Virus record (IMG/VR): IMGVR_UViG_3300047359_001782
Span: 23,402-87,401 of that record
DNA from: a virus
Reading direction: 5' to 3' (one strand)
Length of the DNA stretch: 64,000 nt
Position 1 is the stretch's first letter, and the number at the start of each line of letters is the position of its first letter. The notes beneath the pieces are model-generated. The model was given only the letters and a program-made list of their open reading frames with translations. It was not told where the DNA came from and did not search any database. Position numbers and translations under genes: made by a program. This document shows positions 13,797 through 22,372 of this stretch, piece after piece.

Positions 13797-15116
13797 TTAA
13801 CTAATTCTTTGTTTCTCTTTTTCGGTTGTTATCGTGTGGACGGAAAAGTTTTGTTGAGGAGGATTTTGAAAATTTAATATGTATCCAGTGGTATTTACAC
13901 CTGAAACTACGAATCGATCTTCTGCTTCTAGATTTTCTGGACTAACTAATATTTTAATATCTTCATGGTTATTGGGTAAATTTATGGAATATTGATGGCT
14001 GCCAGATTCTAAATCAACAGAAGATCTATATATGTCTTTTTTTTTGGACGAAAAAATTGAACTAGAATTTAGCATTGCAATAGTATGGATTTTGGAGGTT
14101 TCATTTTCAATATCGCTATCAAAAGTTATTTGATATCCATACTTATCTATATTGCTTATTAAAAAGTTATTTACGCCTGTTTTATTAATCAGGCAGTTTT
14201 CTGTAGCCACAGAGACTACTGGTGTTTCTCTAAACGTTTTTGGAAAAAGTATATCAAAATTTTTCTCTCCAGAATTTATCTCTGTTTTGAAAGCTATAGA
14301 CTCTTCTCCTCCACCAAAAAATTTACCTGAAGTATTGCTGACTGAGGATATAAAAGAAGTTTCATCAAAAGAAACTTCTCCGGAATTAACCCCGTTCTGC
14401 ATTAGATAGTCTTCACCGATTTTTATTTTATCGGAAATGCGGCATGTCCCTGTATTGGATAAATTTAAAAAAATGTCAGAATCATTTTCAAAAATTAAAT
14501 TTTGGTTAGACATGGACAATTCTGATTGAGTGAAGTTTATTTTTTCTTTGAAAAACAAGTTCTTTCCGCTAACCGTTAAATCTTCTGAGTTATAGATGTC
14601 TCCGCTTAAGTTTATAGAGTTGGTTTTTAGTTTATTTAAGTCTACATTTTCGCTGCTCAGGTATTTAAAGACGCTTTCTTGGTTTGAGTTAAAAAAACAA
14701 TCCTCTGTGATGTAAATATCTTTTGTGTTAACCAAGGCTTTTTTTGTAACTTCATGCGTATTGACGCTATTAAAAAAACCAGTTGAACTCATGAAATTAA
14801 TTCCAGAGATATTTCCAGTAGATATAGGTCCGATTGAATTTATAGATAACCTACGATTTATTTCACAATCTTCATCAAAAATTTTTTGCCCGCTTATATT
14901 TTGATCCCCCCTGAGATGTATTGCATGAGTTAAGCATGAATTGTATAAACCAGAAAATGATATAATTTCATTGCTTATCTTTGGATTAATTACCATGAAA
15001 TACCGCTCATTATTAAGCTGAGAGTATGGAGGAGGGGAGCTTTCATAGTTAAAGCTCGTTCCGGAAGAAAAAAGTGGTGCAATCTTAGGTAATTCTGATA
15101 TTCTTTGATTTGGCAT
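13797..15116 (-). CDS. fibre-type virion protein, paralogue of the next gene
   Basis: 439 aa from the ATG at 15116 (MPNQRISELPKIAPLF); a longer in-frame start would run into the divergent gene and is rejected. The middle is a stalk of short NLSGDIYNSEDLTVSGKNLF-like turns. The C-terminal ~180 residues hold two H-type-lectin-like modules, KNFDILFPKTFRETPVVSV...FLISNIDKYGYQITF and HQYSINLPNNHEDIKILVS. The shared phrase 'xxFPKTFxxxPxV' and the stalk style show common ancestry with 12143-13792. A GTGTAATA element lies 12 nt upstream of the start. Confidence 0.65.
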   Translation of the reverse strand: MPNQRISELPKIAPLFSSGTSFNYESSPPPYSQLNNERYFMVINPKISNEIISFSGLYNSCLTHAIHLRGDQNISGQKIFDEDCEINRRLSINSIGPISTGNISGINFMSSTGFFNSVNTHEVTKKALVNTKDIYITEDCFFNSNQESVFKYLSSENVDLNKLKTNSINLSGDIYNSEDLTVSGKNLFFKEKINFTQSELSMSNQNLIFENDSDIFLNLSNTGTCRISDKIKIGEDYLMQNGVNSGEVSFDETSFISSVSNTSGKFFGGGEESIAFKTEINSGEKNFDILFPKTFRETPVVSVATENCLINKTGVNNFLISNIDKYGYQITFDSDIENETSKIHTIAMLNSSSIFSSKKKDIYRSSVDLESGSHQYSINLPNNHEDIKILVSPENLEAEDRFVVSGVNTTGYILNFQNPPQQNFSVHTITTEKEKQRIS

Positions 15117-15128
15117 GGCAGCAAGCTT

Positions 15129-15136
15129 TATTACAC
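15129..15136 (-). promoter_or_regulatory. putative late promoter element GTGTAATA (left-facing)
   Basis: One arm of an inverted repeat (TTATTACAC, 16 nt, GTGTAATAA). Read on the minus strand it gives GTGTAATA 12 nt upstream of the ATG at 15116. Confidence 0.5.
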
Positions 15137-15152
15137 CAAAATACAAGAATTT

Positions 15153-15160
15153 GTGTAATA
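15153..15160 (+). promoter_or_regulatory. putative late promoter element GTGTAATA (right-facing)
   Basis: The second arm of the inverted repeat. It is followed by 6 nt (ACTTTA) and the ATG at 15167, the same geometry as at 1573-1587 and 59758-59772. Confidence 0.55.
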
Positions 15161-15166
15161 ACTTTA

Positions 15167-17854
15167 ATGGCACAAGGAGTAATGGATAGGTTGACCTATG
15201 AGCGGTTAGGGGTAATATTGACTGACGCTCCTGCGTACAAGGAAGCTGGTTCAAAATATAAAGATTTGATTAGGGTTCAAAATATGAGTTACGACTTAAC
15301 TCATCAATCGACAGATATTAAAGCTATTGGAGCCGATGAGCTAGTTACTAGAGATGGACAAAGCCCTGTTGTGAGGGCTCCAGACGTTTCTTGTGATATA
15401 GGGTATTTATTTACCAACGGCCTTAACGAAAACAACATAGGGTTTCACTTGAGTAAAAATGGTAGTGTTTTAAAAAATTTTTTATTACAAAATCATACAG
15501 ACGACATAAATATATTGATTGTTTCATCCAACAAAAATGAAAATGAAGATCTTGTCTTTTTGGAATCGGAGCAAGACTTTGAAAATTTCAATATAATAGG
15601 TATAGGTAATGCATTTTTATCTCGTTATGCATACAGCGCATCAATAGGGCAATTTGCATCTAGCACAATTTCTTATGGAGGGAGTAATATCCAGTTTGAT
15701 TTATATTCTGAACAAAATAGACCAAAGCTCCCTGCTGTAAAACTGGGAGCAAATAATATAAGGTCAGAAGAAGTGCTTGAGCTAGCTCCGGGAAAATTTA
15801 CAGACTTTCATCACTCTTTTGATAAAATATTTGACTCCCATGTTTCTCCTGAAATTTCCGCAATTTCTCCCGGAACGATTAACGCTACAATTTTCAAAAT
15901 TAACGGGGATAGGGGTGGCGCTGTCGTTGATTCCGTAAATGCCGCAATTCAAAATATAAATATAGATCTTCCTATTCCTCGCCAAGCAATTTATGGATTA
16001 GGAAGTAATTTTATATTTGACCGAAAATTAAAATTACCAATTATAGGCTCTTTGTCTATAGATATGATATTAAGAGAATACTCTCAGGATAAATTGGACG
16101 GATTTTTAAACAAAACTAATACATATGACATAATTATCGATCATAAAATCGATCCTCTTTTGGCTGGTAATGAGGGAGATTTTTTCGCAGATGAAATTAG
16201 TGAGAAATTATACATAAACATAGGTGACTCAGAGTGGAAAAGTACTTCGCATGGGCAGGGCTCGACCGAAGAAAATACTTCAATAAGCTCTAGTCAAAAA
16301 GAGTACTTTTCTGGCGATTATAATTTTTATTATGCCAGAATAAAAGATTCTTTGTGGCTAAAGGTTCCTTTAGAGGAGAGTTTTTTCCAGGATCAAGAGG
16401 CGGATGTATTTCAGAAAATTTATCAAAATAATTACATTCATATTAAAACAGAGAGTTCTTGGGTCAAGTTTCTTGTTGAAGATCTGGTTTTAGATAATGA
16501 TCTAATTGAGGGACTATCTTTTGAATCTAAAAGTAAATTAGTTAATAATATAACATTTGAAATTAATAATGCTCAACTTCAAAATCAATCTTATAGTCAC
16601 GAAATAGGTTCTGATGTTATGGTAAGTTCAGCCCTATCTTTTGGGGTTTCTAGAGACGACGGTTTAAAACTTTACCCTCGGTTTTTAGCGAGAGTAGCTC
16701 CAGTTTGGGTGACTAATATAGATAATATAACACACGAAGAAAATGATGAATCGCCTTTAAATTACGATAAAAATATAGATCTTGGTGATAGTAAAGTTAG
16801 TTTTTCTTTAGGTGGAGCTGACTCGGAATACTTTGAGGTTCATCCGAATGGAAATATATTTTTTATAGAGAGTCCTGATTTTGAGATCAAATCTTCATAT
16901 GCTTTATCTGTAACGGCAACAAATGAATCCGGGCATTCATTGAAAAATATAAATGTTCAAATTGTAGATAAAGTTGATTCTAACCCTGTTTGGTCTTTAA
17001 CTGAAGAAACTATAAATCACCCAGAGGGCACAAATATAGTAGAGTACAATCAGGATTTAAATATAGACCCAACCCATGCTTTTTATGGATTGTCCGGAGA
17101 AGACAAAAAGTATTTCTCCCTTTCCTCTTCGGGAGAACTTTCTTTTAGGTTCACTCCTGATTTTGAGACTGCAATTAAAAAAGATTTTGATATATTTATT
17201 ACTGCCTATAATCAGTTTGGTAACACAAGTAAGTATCTTAATATACAAATAGTTAACGTTCAGGATGCGGCTCCCGAGTGGGTCTCTAGCACCGATTCCA
17301 TCAATGTCGAAAGAGGCTCCTTGTCTTCTTTATTAATATCAAGCGAGATAAAAGAATTTGAAGATTATCCAGTGTTTTATACTTTGTCTGGACCAGATTC
17401 GCATCTATTTGAAATATCCAGTACAGGTGAGATTAGATTTATCGGAGACCCTCATTTAGTCAATAAAACGGCACTTTATTTTGAAGCTAGAGTATTTAAC
17501 TCCGCAGGTTCATCGAGTAAACAGTTTAAAATTGAGATCAATCAGCTTATATCTTTTGAAAATAGCAGAGTAGTGTTTCAAAAAAATGAACAGGGAGATT
17601 CTGTTAAGATTGGCGCTGTATTAAAGCAAAGATTATATCCTGCTTATATTTTCCAGGAAGATTATTCCGTTCCCAGTTTTGTTTATTTTGCTTTAACTGG
17701 GTACGGTTGGTTTCAGGTGCCATTAACTGAGTCAGAGTTTAACAGCGATGAGTCATTAAATTTTTACGAAGAAGGGGATAAAATCTTTACAGATAATTTT
17801 GTTCACATATATACTAACTCAGGCGGATGGATGAAAACCGCAATTACACAATAA
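15167..17854 (+). CDS. tail-tube-like protein fused to three cadherin-like repeats
   Basis: 895 aa from the ATG at 15167; an ATG five codons later (15182, after AAGGAG) is an alternative. Residues about 1-320 and 450-525 parallel the tube protein at 17909-19183: LIRVQNMSYDL against LRRVQSANYSF, YLFTNGLNENNIG against YYLTNGINEKILG, NIIGIGNAFLSRYAYSASIG against NVIALGNGFVTNYSVEASVG. Three cadherin-like repeats follow (about 530-810), each with FSLGGADSEYFEV / LSGEDKKYFSLSSSGELSF / LSGPDSHLFEISSTGEIRF. The C-terminus has ALTGYGWFQVPLTES and YTNSGGWMKTAI hairpins. It may be a minor tube subunit displaying adhesive domains. A bidirectional terminator follows its stop. Confidence 0.75.
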   Translation: MAQGVMDRLTYERLGVILTDAPAYKEAGSKYKDLIRVQNMSYDLTHQSTDIKAIGADELVTRDGQSPVVRAPDVSCDIGYLFTNGLNENNIGFHLSKNGSVLKNFLLQNHTDDINILIVSSNKNENEDLVFLESEQDFENFNIIGIGNAFLSRYAYSASIGQFASSTISYGGSNIQFDLYSEQNRPKLPAVKLGANNIRSEEVLELAPGKFTDFHHSFDKIFDSHVSPEISAISPGTINATIFKINGDRGGAVVDSVNAAIQNINIDLPIPRQAIYGLGSNFIFDRKLKLPIIGSLSIDMILREYSQDKLDGFLNKTNTYDIIIDHKIDPLLAGNEGDFFADEISEKLYINIGDSEWKSTSHGQGSTEENTSISSSQKEYFSGDYNFYYARIKDSLWLKVPLEESFFQDQEADVFQKIYQNNYIHIKTESSWVKFLVEDLVLDNDLIEGLSFESKSKLVNNITFEINNAQLQNQSYSHEIGSDVMVSSALSFGVSRDDGLKLYPRFLARVAPVWVTNIDNITHEENDESPLNYDKNIDLGDSKVSFSLGGADSEYFEVHPNGNIFFIESPDFEIKSSYALSVTATNESGHSLKNINVQIVDKVDSNPVWSLTEETINHPEGTNIVEYNQDLNIDPTHAFYGLSGEDKKYFSLSSSGELSFRFTPDFETAIKKDFDIFITAYNQFGNTSKYLNIQIVNVQDAAPEWVSSTDSINVERGSLSSLLISSEIKEFEDYPVFYTLSGPDSHLFEISSTGEIRFIGDPHLVNKTALYFEARVFNSAGSSSKQFKIEINQLISFENSRVVFQKNEQGDSVKIGAVLKQRLYPAYIFQEDYSVPSFVYFALTGYGWFQVPLTESEFNSDESLNFYEEGDKIFTDNFVHIYTNSGGWMKTAITQ

Positions 17855-17886
17855 AAAACCCCCTAATTTTCATTAGGAGGTTTTTT
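17853..17886. terminator. bidirectional intrinsic terminator
   Basis: Arms AACCCCCTAAT and ATTAGGAGGTT (one mismatch) with a TTTC loop, flanked by A6 on the left and T6 on the right, so it works in both directions. It separates the convergent cadherin-fusion gene (+) and tube-protein gene (-). Confidence 0.9.
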
Positions 17887-17908
17887 AAAATAGAGCTGTT
17901 AATTTAAA

Positions 17909-19183
17909 TTAAGCGAAATACTGATGTATTCCTGTGGCGTTTCTTGATCCAGAAATAAATAGTCCGTTTCCTGTATCTTGCGGTCCGCCGATTTGAGCTG
18001 TAAATGTTAAGTCTACTGTTTTATTATCTCCGATTGAGGAACTAAAGGATTCTCCTTCTAACCTTGCATTTCTAATAGTAAACAACATTGCAATGTCTCC
18101 GGTTCCGAATTGATCTGGCTCTCTTAATGTAAATTGTAAATCATGCTGTTCCTGATCAAAGAGAATGTCTGTAACATTACCTTCTTTTAAATCAGAAAGA
18201 ATAGCGCTTACGGAAACATTAATATTTAATGGGAAATCCACAACTTTACTGTATCCATATGGATTTCCGAGTCTTTCAATAGTACTTCTTCCTACTGGAA
18301 TATCAATACTAAAACTCTGAATGTGAGCACTACCTGCATCATAATCTTTTTCTGGATCAGAAAAAGGAAGCGGCTCAAACAAACTGGCTCGACCTCCGTT
18401 ACCTAATGCCATATGAATATCTCCTGGGCGTAAGCAAGAGACTCCTTCTTTACCAAAATCAATTTCACTGTCTACATCGTGAACTCCGCTAATCGCAGGA
18501 GGAATAGAAAACTCTCCCCCTGTCATTGGAATACCAAATTGATTGTTGATTGCCGGAAGCTCAAGGTCTTGAGTTCCTGTATAACTTCTTAAATTAAATC
18601 CGTCAATTGTAACAGAGGCTGTTGGCATTCCACCTACAGAAGCTTCAACTGAATAGTTTGTAACAAAACCATTTCCAAGAGCTATTACATTTTTAAGGGA
18701 CTCATCATCTTCGTTTCCTACTGCATCTGTACCCTCTTGAGTCGTGATGATGAAAAAGTTTTTTCCTCCTGGGTTTTCCGCATCTTCAGTTCTTCCAAGA
18801 AGAATATCTCCTGCAATCGCTGATGTAGCTCCGTCAACGTTCATTCCTAGAATTTTTTCATTAATACCATTAGTTAGATAATATGAAAAATCTAATGTCA
18901 CTGTGGGGGGCTCAAGAGATACGGAATCAATTCTGGCTAGTTGGCCAAACTGATTAACGTCTTCTCTGTTTACTGTAAAACTATAATTTGCACTTTGAAC
19001 TCTGCGTAATTGCATAATTCCAGTGCGTATCTCTCCTCCTGCAGAAACAGCTTCTGCTTTGGTAGAGTATCCGGTTTTTGTGTTCCAATTGTCGCTTGAT
19101 ACGCTGTAGTGATTACCTGTGGCATCAACTGTTCCAGCGTATAACGCCTCGCTTTGATAAATTACTCTTGCTCTATTTGCCAT
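17909..19183 (-). CDS. major tail tube protein (probable)
   Basis: 424 aa, starting MANRARVIYQSEALYAG. Position (after connector and completion genes, before the chaperone/tape-measure run on the other strand), beta-rich composition and paralogy to three other tube-like proteins in the window all suggest the tube subunit. Landmarks are LRRVQSANYSFTVNRED, FSYYLTNGINEKILGMNVDG, NVIALGNGFVTNYSVEASVG, IQSFSIDIPVGRSTIERLG and LTFTAQIGG near the end. It is larger than typical tube proteins (~200-250 aa), so it may carry an extra domain, or be one of several tube components. No GTGTA element was seen upstream. Confidence 0.65.
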   Translation of the reverse strand: MANRARVIYQSEALYAGTVDATGNHYSVSSDNWNTKTGYSTKAEAVSAGGEIRTGIMQLRRVQSANYSFTVNREDVNQFGQLARIDSVSLEPPTVTLDFSYYLTNGINEKILGMNVDGATSAIAGDILLGRTEDAENPGGKNFFIITTQEGTDAVGNEDDESLKNVIALGNGFVTNYSVEASVGGMPTASVTIDGFNLRSYTGTQDLELPAINNQFGIPMTGGEFSIPPAISGVHDVDSEIDFGKEGVSCLRPGDIHMALGNGGRASLFEPLPFSDPEKDYDAGSAHIQSFSIDIPVGRSTIERLGNPYGYSKVVDFPLNINVSVSAILSDLKEGNVTDILFDQEQHDLQFTLREPDQFGTGDIAMLFTIRNARLEGESFSSSIGDNKTVDLTFTAQIGGPQDTGNGLFISGSRNATGIHQYFA

Positions 19184-19247
19184 AATATTTTATATATGAA
19201 GTTAAATTTCTGTTTAAAATTACATTTTTTATGTTATAAAGGGAACT

Positions 19248-20096
19248 TTATTGTCTTGGAAATCTTAAATTGGTTATTTCAAAATCTAAAAATCCAATAA
19301 ATAATGATTGATCTATGTTTTTGTTTATTCTGTCACTAAGTTTAGATGCTCTCACATCTTCTATATGAAAAAGGTTTGTATTTTTTTGAGAAGCAAGTGT
19401 TTTATAGTTGAATCCAGATGCATCTCCAAATTCATTTAATGGGTAATCGGAGAATTCTAATTTTGAGAAAACTTCATTTTTTGAGTCTGAGAATGCAGAT
19501 AAAGCCCCATCAAGCTGAAAAGTATTTTCTGCAAAAATTACGCATCTTATATTTGTCGTCGTTTTATCTTCACCTCCAAACGCAAAAGCTTCGTTCTGCA
19601 CTAATTCTGGATTTACAAAAATTGCAGGTACAACTTGTTTGTGAGGAGCTATGCCGGAAGAGTCTTGCTTGAATCTTCCGTTCGAATCAAATTTACTTTC
19701 AACTATAAGCTGCTCTTCTGTTTGGTTGGTTATGTAGAAATTAAATTCTTTTACAGAATATTGCCCGCTTAATGTCATATTATCTGCCCCAAAAGAAGAA
19801 TCTAATATTACTCGTCCATCATCAAAATCTAATATTAAACCGTTGTCTCCTCTTTCCATAAAGACTCCATCGTTGTAAATTCCGCTAGGTACTTGCGCTC
19901 CTTCAACGCTTTCATCAAAAACCCACTGTTTATGAGGGCTGCTATAAGTGACAAATTCGTCTCCAAGTTGATCGTCTGTAGCCATTGGATAAAGAGAAGA
20001 CGCATAATTTTGATAAGCTTCCGCTTTGTTTGTGATGAAATTATCAGCCCAAAGCATGAAGCTTGTAGTTAATTCGTGTTGGAATTGCGGTTTCAT
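19248..20096 (-). CDS. tail/neck structural protein, unknown
   Basis: 282 aa. It begins MKPQFQHELTTSFMLWADNF and continues as a mixed beta protein (DNGLILDFDDGRVILDSSFG, VKEFNFYITNQTEE), ending GFLDFEITNLRF. I do not recognise it. Between a gp10-like completion protein and the tube gene, the usual candidates are a tail terminator or another neck protein; it is longer than either. Two nt separate it from the upstream stop, so it is co-transcribed. Confidence 0.55.
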   Translation of the reverse strand: MKPQFQHELTTSFMLWADNFITNKAEAYQNYASSLYPMATDDQLGDEFVTYSSPHKQWVFDESVEGAQVPSGIYNDGVFMERGDNGLILDFDDGRVILDSSFGADNMTLSGQYSVKEFNFYITNQTEEQLIVESKFDSNGRFKQDSSGIAPHKQVVPAIFVNPELVQNEAFAFGGEDKTTTNIRCVIFAENTFQLDGALSAFSDSKNEVFSKLEFSDYPLNEFGDASGFNYKTLASQKNTNLFHIEDVRASKLSDRINKNIDQSLFIGFLDFEITNLRFPRQ

Positions 20097-20098
20097 TT

Positions 20099-20722
20099 TT
20101 AAAAGTTTTTCGCGGAAACTCTTGAAGCTTCAATTGAATTTAAATTATCTTCAAATTTTGATAGAATATCTTTAATATATGGTATTCTAACCATTCCTCC
20201 TGAGCTTTTATTTTTGTTTTGGAAGCCTGCTCCAGATCGACTGGTTGCGCTCAACTTATTCATGTACTGACCGAGATTAGGGATTCCTCTACCTTCTATT
20301 TCTCTGAGCCAGCTAGCTCCATTTGACCAAGGCATAGGGGTGCTTGAATATAACTCTTGTAAGGAAGGGGATGTTACAATATATGTCCAAATGAAACCAT
20401 GCATTCCTATGCTTCTGTTTTTTATAAAAATATTTGTCTGTTCAAGTAGATTAGATAAAGGGCTAATTGGGTCAACCCCTTCTTGAAAACCTATAAACCC
20501 ATATAGATTTCCCTCTGGCAAAGTATTGGTGATATTCGAAGCGCCTGAGCCCGCCTTAAGTTCTCTAGTGACAGGGTGGCTTTGAAAGTCCCTAATCATT
20601 TGATTTTTTACGTTCCTAAATTGCTTTTCAATAATCAATCTTGCCTGCACAAGCAGATCTTTATCTTTTTTTACTTGAGATTTTACTGAATTTCTAATTG
20701 ATCTACTGAGTGCTTTGGCCAT
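20099..20722 (-). CDS. putative tail completion protein (gp10-like position)
   Basis: 207 aa. It has a basic helical N-terminus (SIRNSVKSQVKKDKDLLVQA, then IEKQFRNVKNQMIRDF), a central region with LPEGNLYGFIGFQEG and WTYIVTSPSLQELY, and a C-terminal helix. The helix-rich basic start and gene position (between connector and tube) suggest the HK97 gp10/lambda Z group, which caps the tail's head-proximal end. The sequence match is by character, not motif. The start overlaps the previous gene by 20 nt. Confidence 0.5.
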   Translation of the reverse strand: MAKALSRSIRNSVKSQVKKDKDLLVQARLIIEKQFRNVKNQMIRDFQSHPVTRELKAGSGASNITNTLPEGNLYGFIGFQEGVDPISPLSNLLEQTNIFIKNRSIGMHGFIWTYIVTSPSLQELYSSTPMPWSNGASWLREIEGRGIPNLGQYMNKLSATSRSGAGFQNKNKSSGGMVRIPYIKDILSKFEDNLNSIEASRVSAKNF

Positions 20723-21182
20723 TTTGTTCTATTGGTCTTAAAAATAATGTTATGAATTGAACTTTGTCAAAAAGCCCATGAGCTCTAGGGTCAGATTCTA
20801 CATGAAACATTCTTCCATCTAATTCTACTCTTTTCGCTTCTTTTAAATAATCATAATCCTCCAGTTTTAATTTTATTCTGACTACGCTACTAGGATCGGG
20901 CCTATTAACTTTTATTTGTGTTCCCGCTTCTCCAAATTGCTCAAGAGTTCTGTCGGTGTCATACCTTATTCTTGCTTTAAAAACTTTTTTAACAGGAACG
21001 TTTTGTACGCTAGGGGTCGATTTTCCAGAATTTCCGTATAGATAATTGTAATTAGGGTCTGTACTTATAATTACTTTCTTAGCTTCTTTGTAAACAATAA
21101 TATCCCTTCCGAATGTATCATGAAGGTTAAGTAAGTTTTCGGCAATACTCTCTTTTTCTTCAGCTGAAAAGAAATCTGTCAT
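20703..21182 (-). CDS. putative head-tail connector/closure protein
   Basis: 159 aa from the ATG at 21182 (MTDFFSAEEKESIAENLLNL). A longer start at 21203 would place the promoter-like element inside the gene, so it is rejected. A helical N-terminus precedes a beta-barrel-like part (KVFKARIRYDTDR, SSVVRIKLKLEDYDYLKEAKRVELDG, VQFITLFLRPIE). That layout is typical of head-closure or adaptor proteins. It is the first gene of the leftward neck/tube operon. Confidence 0.5.
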   Translation of the reverse strand: MTDFFSAEEKESIAENLLNLHDTFGRDIIVYKEAKKVIISTDPNYNYLYGNSGKSTPSVQNVPVKKVFKARIRYDTDRTLEQFGEAGTQIKVNRPDPSSVVRIKLKLEDYDYLKEAKRVELDGRMFHVESDPRAHGLFDKVQFITLFLRPIEQNGQSTQ

Positions 21183-21188
21183 GAATAG

Positions 21189-21196
21189 ATTTACAC
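21189..21196 (-). promoter_or_regulatory. putative late promoter element GTGTAAAT
   Basis: Minus-strand GTGTAAAT followed by 6 nt (CTATTC) and the ATG at 21182. It decides the start of the connector gene and would drive the neck/tube operon. Confidence 0.5.
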
Positions 21197-21254
21197 TAAA
21201 CATTATTTTTTGTGTATCTCATTGTAGGCACAAGGTCAAATAAAGGTAAAATTA

Positions 21255-21542
21255 ATGGAAGCAGAAGACATTTTTAAAAAATGTTATCACAGGAATACAG
21301 TCTCCTTATTTAAAGGATTTCTGATTATTCTTGAGGATTTATATAAAGAGCATCAAATAAGTTTTGATAAGTTAAAGGATAATCTCCCAGAGGGTTGCAT
21401 GCCTGTTGTTGATCAGGCCGATTATTTCAGCGAAGAGAAATTAAAACATCTTCGAAAAAAAACTTTAGATATTGGCAATGAAACTATTAGAAATATCGAG
21501 AGCGAATTAGATAATTATACTATAGGATTTACATTTAAATAA
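21255..21542 (+). CDS. small hypothetical protein, first gene of the tail run
   Basis: 95 aa, mostly charged helix: MEAEDIFKKCYHRNTVSLFKG at the start, later YFSEEKLKHLRKKTLDIGNE. No recognised domain. AAAGG lies 8 nt before the ATG, a plausible ribosome-binding site. It ends 2 nt before the next gene. Position before the putative tail chaperones suggests a morphogenesis role. Confidence 0.6.
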   Translation: MEAEDIFKKCYHRNTVSLFKGFLIILEDLYKEHQISFDKLKDNLPEGCMPVVDQADYFSEEKLKHLRKKTLDIGNETIRNIESELDNYTIGFTFK

Positions 21543-21544
21543 TC

Positions 21545-22369
21545 ATGACAGAATCAGCAACAAAAGAAAAATTAGAAACAATGGACGATACTCGAAAAAA
21601 GCTGAGAGAAATCTACAGCTTCACTTTTGAGAAAGAAGAAAAAACGAAAAGGACCGAGACTAGCGAAGTCACTAATCCTGAAACTGGCGAAAAGGAAGAG
21701 GTCTCTGTAACTAAAGAGGTTTCTGAAAAAGTTCCATACAGAATTATAATGAAGCAGCCTACACGAAGGCAAATTGAAGAAGCTGAATTAGAGTTTAGTG
21801 TTGAAATGAGTAACTGCATTAAAAAAGGTGTTCTTACGAAAGCTATGTTAGCTAAGAAATACAGTGATACCGGAGGTTTATTGGCGGAAGATGACGCAAA
21901 AGCTTTAACTAAAATGTATGTTTCTTATGGAGAGCTATCTCAAGAAAGCGAAAAACTAAATGTAAAAACTACTGGGCGCACAGAAAAAGATGACGCAAGA
22001 ATTAAAGAAATATCTGGTGAAATCTCGTTGTTAAGAAAAGATATTATTAATGTAGAAACTTCGTACGCTAATTTATTTAATCACACGGCAGACGTTCGTG
22101 CGGAAAATAAAGTGATTCAGTGGTATATTTTAAATTTAACACATATTCAAAAAGATGATGAAGATAGCTCTAAGCCTTTGTTTGAAGGTAGAGATTTTGA
22201 AGATAAGCTTCAGCGTTACTACGAACTAGAAGAAGAAGGCGACGAAGTTTATGATATAATCGGTGGAAAAATTGCAGCTTTATTTAGCTTTTGGTATTAT
22301 AGTTCTGGCGCCGTGACTAGAGCCGACTTCGAAAAACTTGATAGCGATATCGAAGAAGGTAATATATAA
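21545..22369 (+). CDS. putative tail assembly chaperone (gpG-like position)
   Basis: 274 aa, acidic and helical. It contains KVPYRIIMKQPTRRQIEEAELEFSVEM, typical of proteins that precede the tape measure in marine siphophages, and a long charged coiled coil (AENKVIQWYILNLTHIQKDDED). In lambda the gpG/gpGT pair in this position chaperones the tape measure, and the longer form arises by frameshifting. Here the next gene is in the same frame, separated by a single TAA and one codon, so the fused product would need stop readthrough, not a frameshift. The chaperone call rests on position. Confidence 0.55.
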   Translation: MTESATKEKLETMDDTRKKLREIYSFTFEKEEKTKRTETSEVTNPETGEKEEVSVTKEVSEKVPYRIIMKQPTRRQIEEAELEFSVEMSNCIKKGVLTKAMLAKKYSDTGGLLAEDDAKALTKMYVSYGELSQESEKLNVKTTGRTEKDDARIKEISGEISLLRKDIINVETSYANLFNHTADVRAENKVIQWYILNLTHIQKDDEDSSKPLFEGRDFEDKLQRYYELEEEGDEVYDIIGGKIAALFSFWYYSSGAVTRADFEKLDSDIEEGNI

Positions 22370-22372
22370 TAT

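Noticed and set aside
15110-15254. Long overlapping starts for the two divergent genes around 15116/15167
   Set aside because: Extending either gene would place the inverted-repeat promoter elements inside coding sequence and add residues unlike their paralogues.
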